A DNA stretch of 64,000 nt from Siphonodentalium dalli (lineage: Eukaryota; Mollusca; Scaphopoda; Gadilida; Siphonodentaliidae): NCBI GenBank assembly GCA_032622095.1, contig CP136068.1, forward strand, positions 53,186,443 through 53,250,442, given 5' to 3'. Positions within the stretch are counted from its first letter, which is position 1. The number at the start of each line of letters is the position of its first letter. This document shows positions 10,055 through 24,019 of the stretch, piece by piece. The translations under genes were made by a program, and so were the position numbers. The notes under the pieces are model-generated. The model worked only from the letters and a program-made list of their open reading frames with translations, ran no database searches and was not told where the DNA came from.

Positions 10055-11986
10055 TGGGTGATTCTCCCGTAAACGAGCAAACCCATGTCCTGCGTTATTA
10101 GTTCATCCTATGAAAAAACAATGGCCGCCATACATAAAAGTGATGGTAATGATCTTGTAGCTCACGATACAGGCATTTATTAGATACATTTCGGGTTTAG
10201 TATGGACGTGTGACAACATATATGCCATGTGTATATTACAGGCTACGTACCCCGAAACAGCATGTCCCAAATCAAAGGCATTCAACTTCCCTGATTGTTC
10301 CCATTCGCCACCGAACGATTTATCTTTAAACCAATTAATATTCTTGTGCGGAATTTTGCACTGAACGCCATGCAATTCGTATAATTTTATGAAATAAAAT
10401 ATTTAGTTAGTGGAAAGCATGTGAAGTCTTCCAAAAGCATGTCCCGTTATATAGAATCATTACCCAAACGCACGATAAAGACGGCGGATATTTTCACCAG
10501 AAACATAGCTTGTTCATATCTATGGTTGCATCGTGGAGTAAATATCCTTTAATGTCTAGAAAAAATAAACCAAGGTTATGTTTCCTTGAATAATTTTTCA
10601 AAATCAACCTTTGAAACTAGAAATCGCTAGCGTATATTTATTCAGCGTCATTACACAAACGCAGATAATTTGAATGTTACATGCTGTAGGCGAACGATTA
10701 AAAGTTTATTTCGAAAGCTCGCAGCGGTTGTTTGTTCATAAACTAGTTCATTTTCATCGGTGATGGATCATGGATATTCAAAATATAAGAGCACGCTGAA
10801 ACGAAAATCGTCATTACCCAAACGCGTCATTACCCAAACACTCCTTCTGTTTGGGTAATGACTCAATTTTAATTTTGAAATATCCAGAGACGCAAACACG
10901 ATCTAACAAATAAAACATGTTAAGGGATGATCTGGGTGTAAATAAAAAGAACAAATATGACATATGGATTAGTTTTAGTGCGTTTATATAAAATCGGGGG
11001 GGGGGGGTGAGTGAATGAGTGGTGGTGGGGGGGGGGGGTGATCAACGGAATCTAACGAATTCTCTAAATGGATTGACGTTTACATCAAACAGTCTCAGTG
11101 AGAAGCAGATGACAGTTTGAAAAGTCAATTATTTCCGTACTTGTCAACAACCGTTCTGCCTGCGGGGCGATTTACGGCTCGTGTGTTATAGCAACGGCGT
11201 CAAAATACACATTTTGGACCATCAGAATATCACACTGACAATTCTATCTGATTGAGCGCACCGAGAAACCCCTAAATACCAAATTTCAGTTCAATATCTT
11301 GAAACATGTAAGAGAAATCCATCGACAATGTTTTCTACTCTAAATTATCATTGCAATTTGGCGAACCCCTTGGGGAACAGACTTTGATTGACGTATGTTC
11401 ACGTTGTCTACATCAGAGTTCCTCGATCGTTTGGAGTCAAACCAAGTGTACGAGGGACCAGGGCATGCCCGACTTGATAGGAATCGCCTTTTATGCGATC
11501 AAAATCTGTTTCCAATTATCATATATGAACGCTGTATTCGTTGACCTTTAGAGAGTTTGAACTCTAAGTCACGCCCACAAAGCACATCAATTTCCACCAC
11601 GTATATTCAAATGGCTGTATCTCATAGACGTCTCAACGCGCGGAGCTACGCAATACGTCGTTTGGGCGGACACATCATCGGCTACTCAAACAATATATAC
11701 TCATAACGATAATTCAACTATTAAAGGGCACATGTCAACAAGTTTTGGAGAAAGGGCGAATTTGACAATGACGTTGCCCTGATTCAACCCCAAAAAACGT
11801 CATTGGCACATGCTGTAATGAACGACCTTGATTGACCTTGACCTGGCCCTATAATTTTTCCAAATGTCATTTTCGTGGTCACCAATATCTGTGTTACATA
11901 CTCACATAAAATTCATCGGCATGTGACAAACTTTTTTTTCCCAGAATGTTCTGGACGAAATTGTTCATTTAATGGAGAATCACCCA
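10055..11986 (+). mobile_element. 2-kb TIR unit 2 of 8
   Basis: 1,932 bp, with G tracts of 12 and 12. It carries the derived 7-bp insertion giving GATGGATCATGGATATTC, and a private change GGCCGCCAT where the other units read GGCCACCAT (about 10,124). Confidence 0.9.
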
Positions 11987-12058
11987 CACGCAAATATTGC
12001 GTACGCAATTATGCAAGTACGCACATGTACGCAAGTATTGCGTACGCAAATACGCGCA

Positions 12059-13990
12059 TGGGTGATTCTCCCGTAAACGAGCAAACCCATGTCCTGCGTT
12101 ATTAGTTCATCCTATGAAAAAACAATGGCCACCATACATAAAAGTGATGGTAATGATCTTGTAGCTCACGATACAGGCATTTATTAGATACATTTCGGGT
12201 TTAGTATGGACGTGTGACAACATATATGCCATGTGTATATTACAGGCTACGTACCCCGAAACAGCATGTCCCAAATCAAAGGCATTCAACTTCCCTGATT
12301 GTTCCCATTCGCCACCGAACGATTTATCTTTAAACCAATTAATATTCTTGTGCGGAATTTTGCACTGAACGCCATGCAATTCGTATAATTTTATGAAATA
12401 AAATATTTAGTTAGTGGAAAGCATGTGAAGTCTTCCAAAAGCATGTCCCGTTATATAGAATCATTACCCAAACGCACGATAAAGACGGCGGATATTTTCA
12501 CCAGAAACATAGCTTGTTCATATCTATGGTTGCATCGTGGAGTAAATATCCTTTAATGTCTAGAAAAAATAAACCAAGGTTATGTTTCCTTGAATAATTT
12601 TCAAAATCAACCTTTGAAACTAGAAATCGCTAGCGTATATTTATTCAGCGTCATTACACAAACGCAGATAATTTGAATGTTACATGCTGTAGGCGAACGA
12701 TTAAAAGTTTATTTCGAAAGCTCGCAGCGGTTGTTTGTTCATAAACTAGTTCATTTTCATCGGTGATGGATCATGGATATTCAAAATATAAGAGCACGCT
12801 GAAACGAAAATCGTCATTACCCAAACGCGTCATTACCCAAACACTCCTTCTGTTTGGGTAATGACTCAATTTTAATTTTGAAATATCCAGAGACGCAAAC
12901 ACGATCTAACAAATAAAACATGTTAAGGGATGATCTGGGTGTAAATAAAAAGAACAAATATGACATATGGATTAGTTTTAGTGCGTTTATATAAAATCGG
13001 GGGGGGGGGGGGTGAGTGAATGAGTGGTGGTGGGGGGGGGGGTGATCAACGGAATCTAACGAATTCTCTAAATGGATTGACGTTTACATCAAACAGTCTC
13101 AGTGAGAAGCAGATGACAGTTTGAAAAGTCAATTATTTCCGTACTTGTCAACAACCGTTCTGCCTGCGGGGCGATTTACGGCTCGTGTGTTATAGCAACG
13201 GCGTCAAAATACACATTTTGGACCATCAGAATATCACACTGACAATTCTATCTGATTGAGCGCACCGAGAAACCCCTAAATACCAAATTTCAGTTCAATA
13301 TCTTGAAACATGTAAGAGAAATCCATCGACAATGTTTTCTACTCTAAATTATCATTGCAATTTGGCGAACCCCTTGGGGAACAGACTTTGATTGACGTAT
13401 GTTCACGTTGTCTACATCAGAGTTCCTCGATCGTTTGGAGTCAAACCAAGTGTACGAGGGACCAGGGCATGCCCGACTTGATAGGAATCGCCTTTTATGC
13501 GATCAAAATCTGTTTCCAATTATCATATATGAACGCTGTATTCGTTGACCTTTAGAGAGTTTGAACTCTAAGTCACGCCCACAAAGCACATCAATTTCCA
13601 CCACGTATATTCAAATGGCTGTATCTCATAGACGTCTCAACGCGCGGAGCTACGCAATACGTCGTTTGGGCGGACACATCATCGGCTACTCAAACAATAT
13701 ATACTCATAACGATAATTCAACTATTAAAGGGCACATGTCAACAAGTTTTGGAGAAAGGGCGAATTTGACAATGACGTTGCCCTGATTCAACCCCAAAAA
13801 ACGTCATTGGCACATGCTGTAATGAACGACCTTGATTGACCTTGACCTGGCCCTATAATTTTTCCAAATGTCATTTTCGTGGTCACCAATATCTGTGTTA
13901 CATACTCACATAAAATTCATCGGCATGTGACAAACTTTTTTTTCCCAGAATGTTCTGGACGAAATTGTTCATTTAATGGAGAATCACCCA
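12059..13990 (+). mobile_element. 2-kb TIR unit 3 of 8
   Basis: 1,932 bp, with G tracts of 14 and 11. It carries the 7-bp insertion form. One T is missing in the T run near 12,600 compared with the other units. Confidence 0.9.
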
Positions 13991-14062
13991 CACGCAAATA
14001 TTGCGTACGCAATTATGCAAGTACGCACATGTACGCAAGTATTGCGTACGCAAATACGCGCA

Positions 14063-15996
14063 TGGGTGATTCTCCCGTAAACGAGCAAACCCATGTCCTG
14101 CGTTATTAGTTCATCCTATGAAAAAACAATGGCCACCATACATAAAAGTGATGGTAATGATCTTGTAGCTCACGATACAGGCATTTATTAGATACATTTC
14201 GGGTTTAGTATGGACGTGTGACAACATATATGCCATGTGTATATTACAGGCTACGTACCCCGAAACAGCATGTCCCAAATCAAAGGCATTCAACTTCCCT
14301 GATTGTTCCCATTCGCCACCGAACGATTTATCTTTAAACCAATTAATATTCTTGTGCGGAATTTTGCACTGAACGCCATGCAATTCGTATAATTTTATGA
14401 AATAAAATATTTAGTTAGTGGAAAGCATGTGAAGTCTTCCAAAAGCATGTCCCGTTATATAGAATCATTACCCAAACGCACGATAAAGACGGCGGATATT
14501 TTCACCAGAAACATAGCTTGTTCATATCTATGGTTGCATCGTGGAGTAAATATCCTTTAATGTCTAGAAAAAATAAACCAAGGTTATGTTTCCTTGAATA
14601 ATTTTTCAAAATCAACCTTTGAAACTAGAAATCGCTAGCGTATATTTATTCAGCGTCATTACACAAACGCAGATAATTTGAATGTTACATGCTGTAGGCG
14701 AACGATTAAAAGTTTATTTCGAAAGCTCGCAGCGGTTGTTTGTTCATAAACTAGTTCATTTTCATCGGTGATGGATCATGGATATTCAAAATATAAGAGC
14801 ACGCTGAAACGAAAATCGTCATTACCCAAACGCGTCATTACCCAAACACTCCTTCTGTTTGGGTAATGACTCAATTTTAATTTTGAAATATCCAGAGACG
14901 CAAACACGATCTAACAAATAAAACATGTTAAGGGATGATCTGGGTGTAAATAAAAAGAACAAATATGACATATGGATTAGTTTTAGTGCGTTTATATAAA
15001 ATCGGGGGGGGGGGGGGTGAGTGAATGAGTGGTGGTGGGGGGGGGGGGTGATCAACGGAATCTAACGAATTCTCTAAATGGATTGACGTTTACATCAAAC
15101 AGTCTCAGTGAGAAGCAGATGACAGTTTGAAAAGTCAATTATTTCCGTACTTGTCAACAACCGTTCTGCCTGCGGGGCGATTTACGGCTCGTGTGTTATA
15201 GCAACGGCGTCAAAATACACATTTTGGACCATCAGAATATCACACTGACAATTCTATCTGATTGAGCGCACCGAGAAACCCCTAAATACCAAATTTCAGT
15301 TCAATATCTTGAAACATGTAAGAGAAATCCATCGACAATGTTTTCTACTCTAAATTATCATTGCAATTTGGCGAACCCCTTGGGGAACAGACTTTGATTG
15401 ACGTATGTTCACGTTGTCTACATCAGAGTTCCTCGATCGTTTGGAGTCAAACCAAGTGTACGAGGGACCAGGGCATGCCCGACTTGATAGGAATCGCCTT
15501 TTATGCGATCAAAATCTGTTTCCAATTATCATATATGAACGCTGTATTCGTTGACCTTTAGAGAGTTTGAACTCTAAGTCACGCCCACAAAGCACATCAA
15601 TTTCCACCACGTATATTCAAATGGCTGTATCTCATAGACGTCTCAACGCGCGGAGCTACGCAATACGTCGTTTGGGCGGACACATCATCGGCTACTCAAA
15701 CAATATATACTCATAACGATAATTCAACTATTAAAGGGCACATGTCAACAAGTTTTGGAGAAAGGGCGAATTTGACAATGACGTTGCCCTGATTCAACCC
15801 CAAAAAACGTCATTGGCACATGCTGTAATGAACGACCTTGATTGACCTTGACCTGGCCCTATAATTTTTCCAAATGTCATTTTCGTGGTCACCAATATCT
15901 GTGTTACATACTCACATAAAATTCATCGGCATGTGACAAACTTTTTTTTCCCAGAATGTTCTGGACGAAATTGTTCATTTAATGGAGAATCACCCA
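14063..15996 (+). mobile_element. 2-kb TIR unit 4 of 8
   Basis: 1,934 bp, with G tracts of 14 and 12. It carries the 7-bp insertion form and no private change that I noticed. Confidence 0.9.
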
Positions 15997-16068
15997 CACG
16001 CAAATATTGCGTACGCAATTATGCAAGTACGCACATGTACGCAAGTATTGCGTACGCAAATACGCGCA

Positions 16069-18006
16069 TGGGTGATTCTCCCGTAAACGAGCAAACCCAT
16101 GTCCTGCGTTATTAGTTCATCCTATGAAAAAACAATGGCCACCATACATAAAAGTGATGGTAATGATCTTGTAGCTCACGATACAGGCATTTATTAGATA
16201 CATTTCGGGTTTAGTATGGACGTGTGACAACATATATGCCATGTGTATATTACAGGCTACGTACCCCGAAACAGCATGTCCCAAATCAAAGGCATTCAAC
16301 TTCCCTGATTGTTCCCATTCGCCACCGAACGATTTATCTTTAAACCAATTAATATTCTTGTGCGGAATTTTGCACTGAACGCCATGCAATTCGTATAATT
16401 TTATGAAATAAAATATTTAGTTAGTGGAAAGCATGTGAAGTCTTCCAAAAGCATGTCCCGTTATATAGAATCATTACCCAAACGCACGATAAAGACGGCG
16501 GATATTTTCACCAGAAACATAGCTTGTTCATATCTATGGTTGCATCGTGGAGTAAATATCCTTTAATGTCTAGAAAAAATAAACCAAGGTTATGTTTCCT
16601 TGAATAATTTTTCAAAATCAACCTTTGAAACTAGAAATCGCTAGCGTATATTTATTCAGCGTCATTACACAAACGCAGATAATTTGAATGTTACATGCTG
16701 TAGGCGAACGATTAAAAGTTTATTTCGAAAGCTCGCAGCGGTTGTTTGTTCATAAACTAGTTCATTTTCATCGGTGATGGATCATGGATATTCAAAATAT
16801 AAGAGCACGCTGAAACGAAAATCGTCATTACCCAAACGCGTCATTACCCAAACACTCCTTCTGTTTGGGTAATGACTCAATTTTAATTTTGAAATATCCA
16901 GAGACGCAAACACGATCTAACAAATAAAACATGTTAAGGGATGATCTGGGTGTAAATAAAAAGAACAAATATGACATATGGATTAGTTTTAGTGCGTTTA
17001 TATAAAATCGGGGGGGGGGGGGGGGTGAGTGAATGAGTGGTGGTGGGGGGGGGGGGGGTGATCAACGGAATCTAACGAATTCTCTAAATGGATTGACGTT
17101 TACATCAAACAGTCTCAGTGAGAAGCAGATGACAGTTTGAAAAGTCAATTATTTCCGTACTTGTCAACAACCGTTCTGCCTGCGGGGCGATTTACGGCTC
17201 GTGTGTTATAGCAACGGCGTCAAAATACACATTTTGGACCATCAGAATATCACACTGACAATTCTATCTGATTGAGCGCACCGAGAAACCCCTAAATACC
17301 AAATTTCAGTTCAATATCTTGAAACATGTAAGAGAAATCCATCGACAATGTTTTCTACTCTAAATTATCATTGCAATTTGGCGAACCCCTTGGGGAACAG
17401 ACTTTGATTGACGTATGTTCACGTTGTCTACATCAGAGTTCCTCGATCGTTTGGAGTCAAACCAAGTGTACGAGGGACCAGGGCATGCCCGACTTGATAG
17501 GAATCGCCTTTTATGCGATCAAAATCTGTTTCCAATTATCATATATGAACGCTGTATTCGTTGACCTTTAGAGAGTTTGAACTCTAAGTCACGCCCACAA
17601 AGCACATCAATTTCCACCACGTATATTCAAATGGCTGTATCTCATAGACGTCTCAACGCGCGGAGCTACGCAATACGTCGTTTGGGCGGACACATCATCG
17701 GCTACTCAAACAATATATACTCATAACGATAATTCAACTATTAAAGGGCACATGTCAACAAGTTTTGGAGAAAGGGCGAATTTGACAATGACGTTGCCCT
17801 GATTCAACCCCAAAAAACGTCATTGGCACATGCTGTAATGAACGACCTTGATTGACCTTGACCTGGCCCTATAATTTTTCCAAATGTCATTTTCGTGGTC
17901 ACCAATATCTGTGTTACATACTCACATAAAATTCATCGGCATGTGACAAACTTTTTTTTCCCAGAATGTTCTGGACGAAATTGTTCATTTAATGGAGAAT
18001 CACCCA
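16069..18006 (+). mobile_element. 2-kb TIR unit 5 of 8
   Basis: 1,938 bp, with G tracts of 16 and 14. It carries the 7-bp insertion form and differs from unit 4 essentially only in tract lengths. Confidence 0.9.
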
Positions 18007-18078
18007 CACGCAAATATTGCGTACGCAATTATGCAAGTACGCACATGTACGCAAGTATTGCGTACGCAAATACGCGCA

Positions 18079-20018
18079 TGGGTGATTCTCCCGTAAACGA
18101 GCAAACCCATGTCCTGCGTTATTAGTTCATCCTATGAAAAAACAATGGCCACCATACATAAAAGTGATGGTAATGATCTTGTAGCTCACGATACAGGCAT
18201 TTATTAGATACATTTCGGGTTTAGTATGGACGTGTGACAACATATATGCCATGTGTATATTACAGGCTACGTACCCCGAAACAGCATGTCCCAAATCAAA
18301 GGCATTCAACTTCCCTGATTGTTCCCATTCGCCACCGAACGATTTATCTTTAAACCAATTAATATTCTTGTGCGGAATTTTGCACTGAACGCCATGCAAT
18401 TCGTATAATTTTATGAAATAAAATATTTAGTTAGTGGAAAGCATGTGAAGTCTTCCAAAAGCATGTCCCGTTATATAGAATCATTACCCAAACGCACGAT
18501 AAAGACGGCGGATATTTTCACCAGAAACATAGCTTGTTCATATCTATGGTTGCATCGTGGAGTAAATATCCTTTAATGTCTAGAAAAAATAAACCAAGGT
18601 TATGTTTCCTTGAATAATTTTTCAAAATCAACCTTTGAAACTAGAAATCGCTAGCGTATATTTATTCAGCGTCATTACACAAACGCAGATAATTTGAATG
18701 TTACATGCTGTAGGCGAACGATTAAAAGTTTATTTCGAAAGCTCGCAGCGGTTGTTTGTTCATAAACTAGTTCATTTTCATCGGTGATGGATCATGGATA
18801 TTCAAAATATAAGAGCACGCTGAAACGAAAATCGTCATTACCCAAACGCGTCATTACCCAAACACTCCTTCTGTTTGGGTAATGACTCAATTTTAATTTT
18901 GAAATATCCAGAGACGCAAACACGATCTAACAAATAAAACATGTTAAGGGATGATCTGGGTGTAAATAAAAAGAACAAATATGACATATGGATTAGTTTT
19001 AGTGCGTTTATATAAAATCGGGGGGGGGGGGGGGGGGGTGAGTGAATGAGTGGTGGTGGGGGGGGGGGGGTGATCAACGGAATCTAACGAATTCTCTAAA
19101 TGGATTGACGTTTACATCAAACAGTCTCAGTGAGAAGCAGATGACAGTTTGAAAAGTCAATTATTTCCGTACTTGTCAACAACCGTTCTGCCTGCGGGGC
19201 GATTTACGGCTCGTGTGTTATAGCAACGGCGTCAAAATACACATTTTGGACCATCAGAATATCACACTGACAATTCTATCTGATTGAGCGCACCGAGAAA
19301 CCCCTAAATACCAAATTTCAGTTCAATATCTTGAAACATGTAAGAGAAATCCATCGACAATGTTTTCTACTCTAAATTATCATTGCAATTTGGCGAACCC
19401 CTTGGGGAACAGACTTTGATTGACGTATGTTCACGTTGTCTACATCAGAGTTCCTCGATCGTTTGGAGTCAAACCAAGTGTACGAGGGACCAGGGCATGC
19501 CCGACTTGATAGGAATCGCCTTTTATGCGATCAAAATCTGTTTCCAATTATCATATATGAACGCTGTATTCGTTGACCTTTAGAGAGTTTGAACTCTAAG
19601 TCACGCCCACAAAGCACATCAATTTCCACCACGTATATTCAAATGGCTGTATCTCATAGACGTCTCAACGCGCGGAGCTACGCAATACGTCGTTTGGGCG
19701 GACACATCATCGGCTACTCAAACAATATATACTCATAACGATAATTCAACTATTAAAGGGCACATGTCAACAAGTTTTGGAGAAAGGGCGAATTTGACAA
19801 TGACGTTGCCCTGATTCAACCCCAAAAAACGTCATTGGCACATGCTGTAATGAACGACCTTGATTGACCTTGACCTGGCCCTATAATTTTTCCAAATGTC
19901 ATTTTCGTGGTCACCAATATCTGTGTTACATACTCACATAAAATTCATCGGCATGTGACAAACTTTTTTTTCCCAGAATGTTCTGGACGAAATTGTTCAT
20001 TTAATGGAGAATCACCCA
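18079..20018 (+). mobile_element. 2-kb TIR unit 6 of 8
   Basis: 1,940 bp, with G tracts of 19 and 13; the longest unit because of the first tract. It is the last unit with the 7-bp insertion form. Confidence 0.9.
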
Positions 20019-20090
20019 CACGCAAATATTGCGTACGCAATTATGCAAGTACGCACATGTACGCAAGTATTGCGTACGCAAATACGCGCA

Positions 20091-22019
20091 TGGGTGATTC
20101 TCCCGTAAACGAGCAAACCCATGTCCTGCGTTATTAGTTCATCCTATGAAAAACAATGGCCACCATACATAAAAGTGATGGTAATGATCTTGTAGCTCAC
20201 GATACAGGCATTTATTAGATACATTTCGGGTTTATAGTATGGACGTGTGACAACATATATGCCATGTGTATATTACAGGCTACGTACCCCGAAACAGCAT
20301 GTCCCAAATCAAAGGCATTCAACTTCCCTGATTGTTCCCATTCGCCACCGAACGATTTATCTTTAAACCAATTAATATTCTTGTGCGGAATTTTGCACTG
20401 AACGCCATGCAATTCGTATAATTTTATGAAATAAAATATTTAGTTAGTGGAAAGCATGTGAAGTCTTCCAAAAGCATGTCCCGTTATATAGAATCATTAC
20501 CCAAACGCACGATAAAGACGGCGGATATTTTCACCAGAAACATAGCTTGTTCATATCTATGGTTGCATCGTGGAGTAAATATCCTTTAATGTCTAGAAAA
20601 AATAAACCAAGGTTATGTTTCCTTGAATAATTTTTCAAAATCAACCTTTGAAACTAGAAATCGCTAGCGTATATTTATTCAGCGTCATTACACAAACGCA
20701 GATAATTTGAATGTTACATGCTGTAGGCGAACGATTAAAAGTTTATTTCGAAAGCTCGCAGCGGTTGTTTGTTCATAAACTAGTTCATTTTCATCGGTGA
20801 TGGATATTCAAAATATAAGAGCACGCTGAAACGAAAATCGTCATTACCCAAACGCGTCATTACCCAAACACTCCTTCTGTTTGGGTAATGACTCAATTTT
20901 AATTTTGAAATATCCAGAGACGCAAACACGATCTAACAAATAAAACATGTTAAGGGATGATCTGGGTGTAAATAAAAAGAACAAATATGACATATGGATT
21001 AGTTTTAGTGCGTTTATATAAAATCGGGGGGGGGGGGGGGTGAGTGAATGAGTGGTGGTGGGGGGGGGGGGTGATCAACGGAATCTAACGAATTCTCTAA
21101 ATGGATTGACGTTTACATCAAACAGTCTCAGTGAGAAGCAGATGACAGTTTGAAAAGTCAATTATTTCCGTACTTGTCAACAACCGTTCTGCCTGCGGGG
21201 CGATTTACGGCTCGTGTGTTATAGCAACGGCGTCAAAATACACATTTTGGACCATCAGAATATCACACTGACAATTCTATCTGATTGAGCGCACCGAGAA
21301 ACCCCTAAATACCAAATTTCAGTTCAATATCTTGAAACATGTAAGAGAAATCCATCGACAATGTTTTCTACTCTAAATTATCATTGCAATTTGGCGAACC
21401 CCTTGGGGAACAGACTTTGATTGACGTATGTTCACGTTGTCTACATCAGAGTTCCTCGATCGTTTGGAGTCAAACCAAGTGTACGAGGGACCAGGGCATG
21501 CCCGACTTGATAGGAATCGCCTTTTATGCGATCAAAATCTGTTTCCAATTATCATATATGAACGCTGTATTCGTTGACCTTTAGAGAGTTTGAACTCTAA
21601 GTCACGCCCACAAAGCACATCAATTTCCACCACGTATATTCAAATGGCTGTATCTCATAGACGTCTCAACGCGCGGAGCTACGCAATACGTCGTTTGGGC
21701 GGACACATCATCGGCTACTCAAACAATATATACTCATAACGATAATTCAACTATTAAAGGGCACATGTCAACAAGTTTTGGAGAAAGGGCGAATTTGACA
21801 ATGACGTTGCCCTGATTCAACCCCAAAAAACGTCATTGGCACATGCTGTAATGAACGACCTTGATTGACCTTGACCTGGCCCTATAATTTTTCCAAATGT
21901 CATTTTCGTGGTCACCAATATCTGTGTTACATACTCACATAAAATTCATCGGCATGTGACAAACTTTTTTTTCCCAGAATGTTCTGGACGAAATTGTTCA
22001 TTTAATGGAGAATCACCCA
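20091..22019 (+). mobile_element. 2-kb TIR unit 7 of 8
   Basis: 1,929 bp, with G tracts of 15 and 12. It has the short GATGGATATTC form like units 1 and 8, the shorter A run (ATGAAAAACAATGG) shared with unit 1, and a private 2-bp insertion (GGGTTTATAGTATGG near 20,230). Confidence 0.9.
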
Positions 22020-22091
22020 CACGCAAATATTGCGTACGCAATTATGCAAGTACGCACATGTACGCAAGTATTGCGTACGCAAATACGCGCA

Positions 22092-24019
22092 TGGGTGATT
22101 CTCCCGTAAACGAGCAAACCCATGTCCTGCGTTATTAGTTCATCCTATGAAAAAACAATGGCCACCATACATAAAAGTGATGGTAATGATCTTGTAGCTC
22201 ACGATACAGGCATTTATTAGATACATTTCGGGTTTAGTATGGACGTGTGACAACATATATGCCATGTGTATATTACAGGCTACGTACCCCGAAACAGCAT
22301 GTCCCAAATCAAAGGCATTCAACTTCCCTGATTGTTCCCATTCGCCACCGAACGATTTATCTTTAAACCAATTAATATTCTTGTGCGGAATTTTGCACTG
22401 AACGCCATGCAATTCGTATAATTTTATGAAATAAAATATTTAGTTAGTGGAAAGCATGTGAAGTCTTCCAAAAGCATGTCCCGTTATATAGAATCATTAC
22501 CCAAACGCACGATAAAGACGGCGGATATTTTCACCAGAAACATAGCTTGTTCATATCTATGGTTGCATCGTGGAGTAAATATCCTTTAATGTCTAGAAAA
22601 AATAAACCAAGGTTATGTTTCCTTGAATAATTTTTCAAAATCAACCTTTGAAACTAGAAATCGCTAGCGTATATTTATTCAGCGTCATTACACAAACGCA
22701 GATAATTTGAATGTTACATGCTGTAGGCGAACGATTAAAAGTTTATTTCGAAAGCTCGCAGCGGTTGTTTGTTCATAAACTAGTTCATTTTCATCGGTGA
22801 TGGATATTCAAAATATAAGAGCACGCTGAAACGAAAATCGTCATTACCCAAACGCGTCATTACCCAAACACTCCTTCTGTTTGGGTAATGACTCAATTTT
22901 AATTTTGAAATATCCAGAGACGCAAACACGATCTAACAAATAAAACATGTTAAGGGATGATCTGGGTGTAAATAAAAAGAACAAATATGACATATGGATT
23001 AGTTTTAGTGCGTTTATATAAAATCGGGGGGGGTGAGTGAATGAGTGGTGGTGGGGGGGGGGGGGGGGGGGTGATCAATGGAATCTAACGAATTCTCTAA
23101 ATGGATTGACGTTTACATCAAACAGTCTCAGTGAGAAGCAGATGACAGTTTGAAAAGTCAATTATTTCCGTACTTGTCAACAACCGTTCTGCCTGCGGGG
23201 CGATTTACGGCTCGTGTGTTATAGCAACGGCGTCAAAATACACATTTTGGACCATCAGAATATCACACTGACAATTCTATCTGATTGAGCGCACCGAGAA
23301 ACCCCTAAATACCAAATTTCAGTTCAATATCTTGAAACATGTAAGAGAAATCCATCGACAATGTTTTCTACTCTAAATTATCATTGCAATTTGGCGAACC
23401 CCTTGGGGAACAGACTTTGATTGACGTATGTTCACGTTGTCTACATCAGAGTTCCTCGATCGTTTGGAGTCAAACCAAGTGTACGAGGGACCAGGGCATG
23501 CCCGACTTGATAGGAATCGCCTTTTATGCGATCAAAATCTGTTTCCAATTATCATATATGAACGCTGTATTCGTTGACCTTTAGAGAGTTTGAACTCTAA
23601 GTCACGCCCACAAAGCACATCAATTTCCACCACGTATATTCAAATGGCTGTATCTCATAGACGTCTCAACGCGCGGAGCTACGCAATACGTCGTTTGGGC
23701 GGACACATCATCGGCTACTCAAACAATATATACTCATAACGATAATTCAACTATTAAAGGGCACATGTCAACAAGTTTTGGAGAAAGGGCGAATTTGACA
23801 ATGACGTTGCCCTGATTCAACCCCAAAAAACGTCATTGGCACATGCTGTAATGAACGACCTTGATTGACCTTGACCTGGCCCTATAATTTTTCCAAATGT
23901 CATTTTCGTGGTCACCAATATCTGTGTTACATACTCACATAAAATTCATCGGCATGTGACAAACTTTTTTTTCCCAGAATGTTCTGGACGAAATTGTTCA
24001 TTTAATGGAGAATCACCCA
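22092..24019 (+). mobile_element. 2-kb TIR unit 8 of 8
   Basis: 1,928 bp, with G tracts of 8 and 19, the reverse of the usual length bias. It has the short GATGGATATTC form and a private change TGATCAATGG where the others read TGATCAACGG. Its right TIR touches satellite directly at the outer TA, with no linker after it. Confidence 0.9.

Larger units (their letters stand above)
8054..24019. mobile_element. Concatemer of eight 1.93-kb TIR units in one satellite TA
   Basis: Eight near-identical units each begin TGGGTGATTCTCC and end GGAGAATCACCCA, and are separated by seven linkers of exactly 72 bp. The whole 15,966-bp block sits in one satellite monomer: the left flank ends GATGCATA and the right flank starts TATGTGTAGAGAG, while uninterrupted monomers read GATGCATATGTGTAGAGAG. 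This implies a TA duplication at the two outer ends only. A TA duplication with short TIRs suits a Tc1/mariner-type or similar DNA transposon; if the ends are one base shorter, a 4-bp ATAT duplication fits equally. No internal unit is flanked by TA. No unit encodes a recognisable transposase, so the units are MITE-like. Confidence 0.9.

Noticed and set aside
8107-23584. 66-, 76- and 90-codon frames conserved in all eight 2-kb units
   Set aside because: Conservation is explained by very recent duplication. There are no recognisable motifs, the strands conflict, and one unit loses the 90-codon frame by a 2-bp insertion.
8054-24019. CRISPR-like or rDNA-like array
   Set aside because: Units are about 2 kb with identical 72-bp linkers; there are no unique spacers and no rRNA sequence is recognisable.
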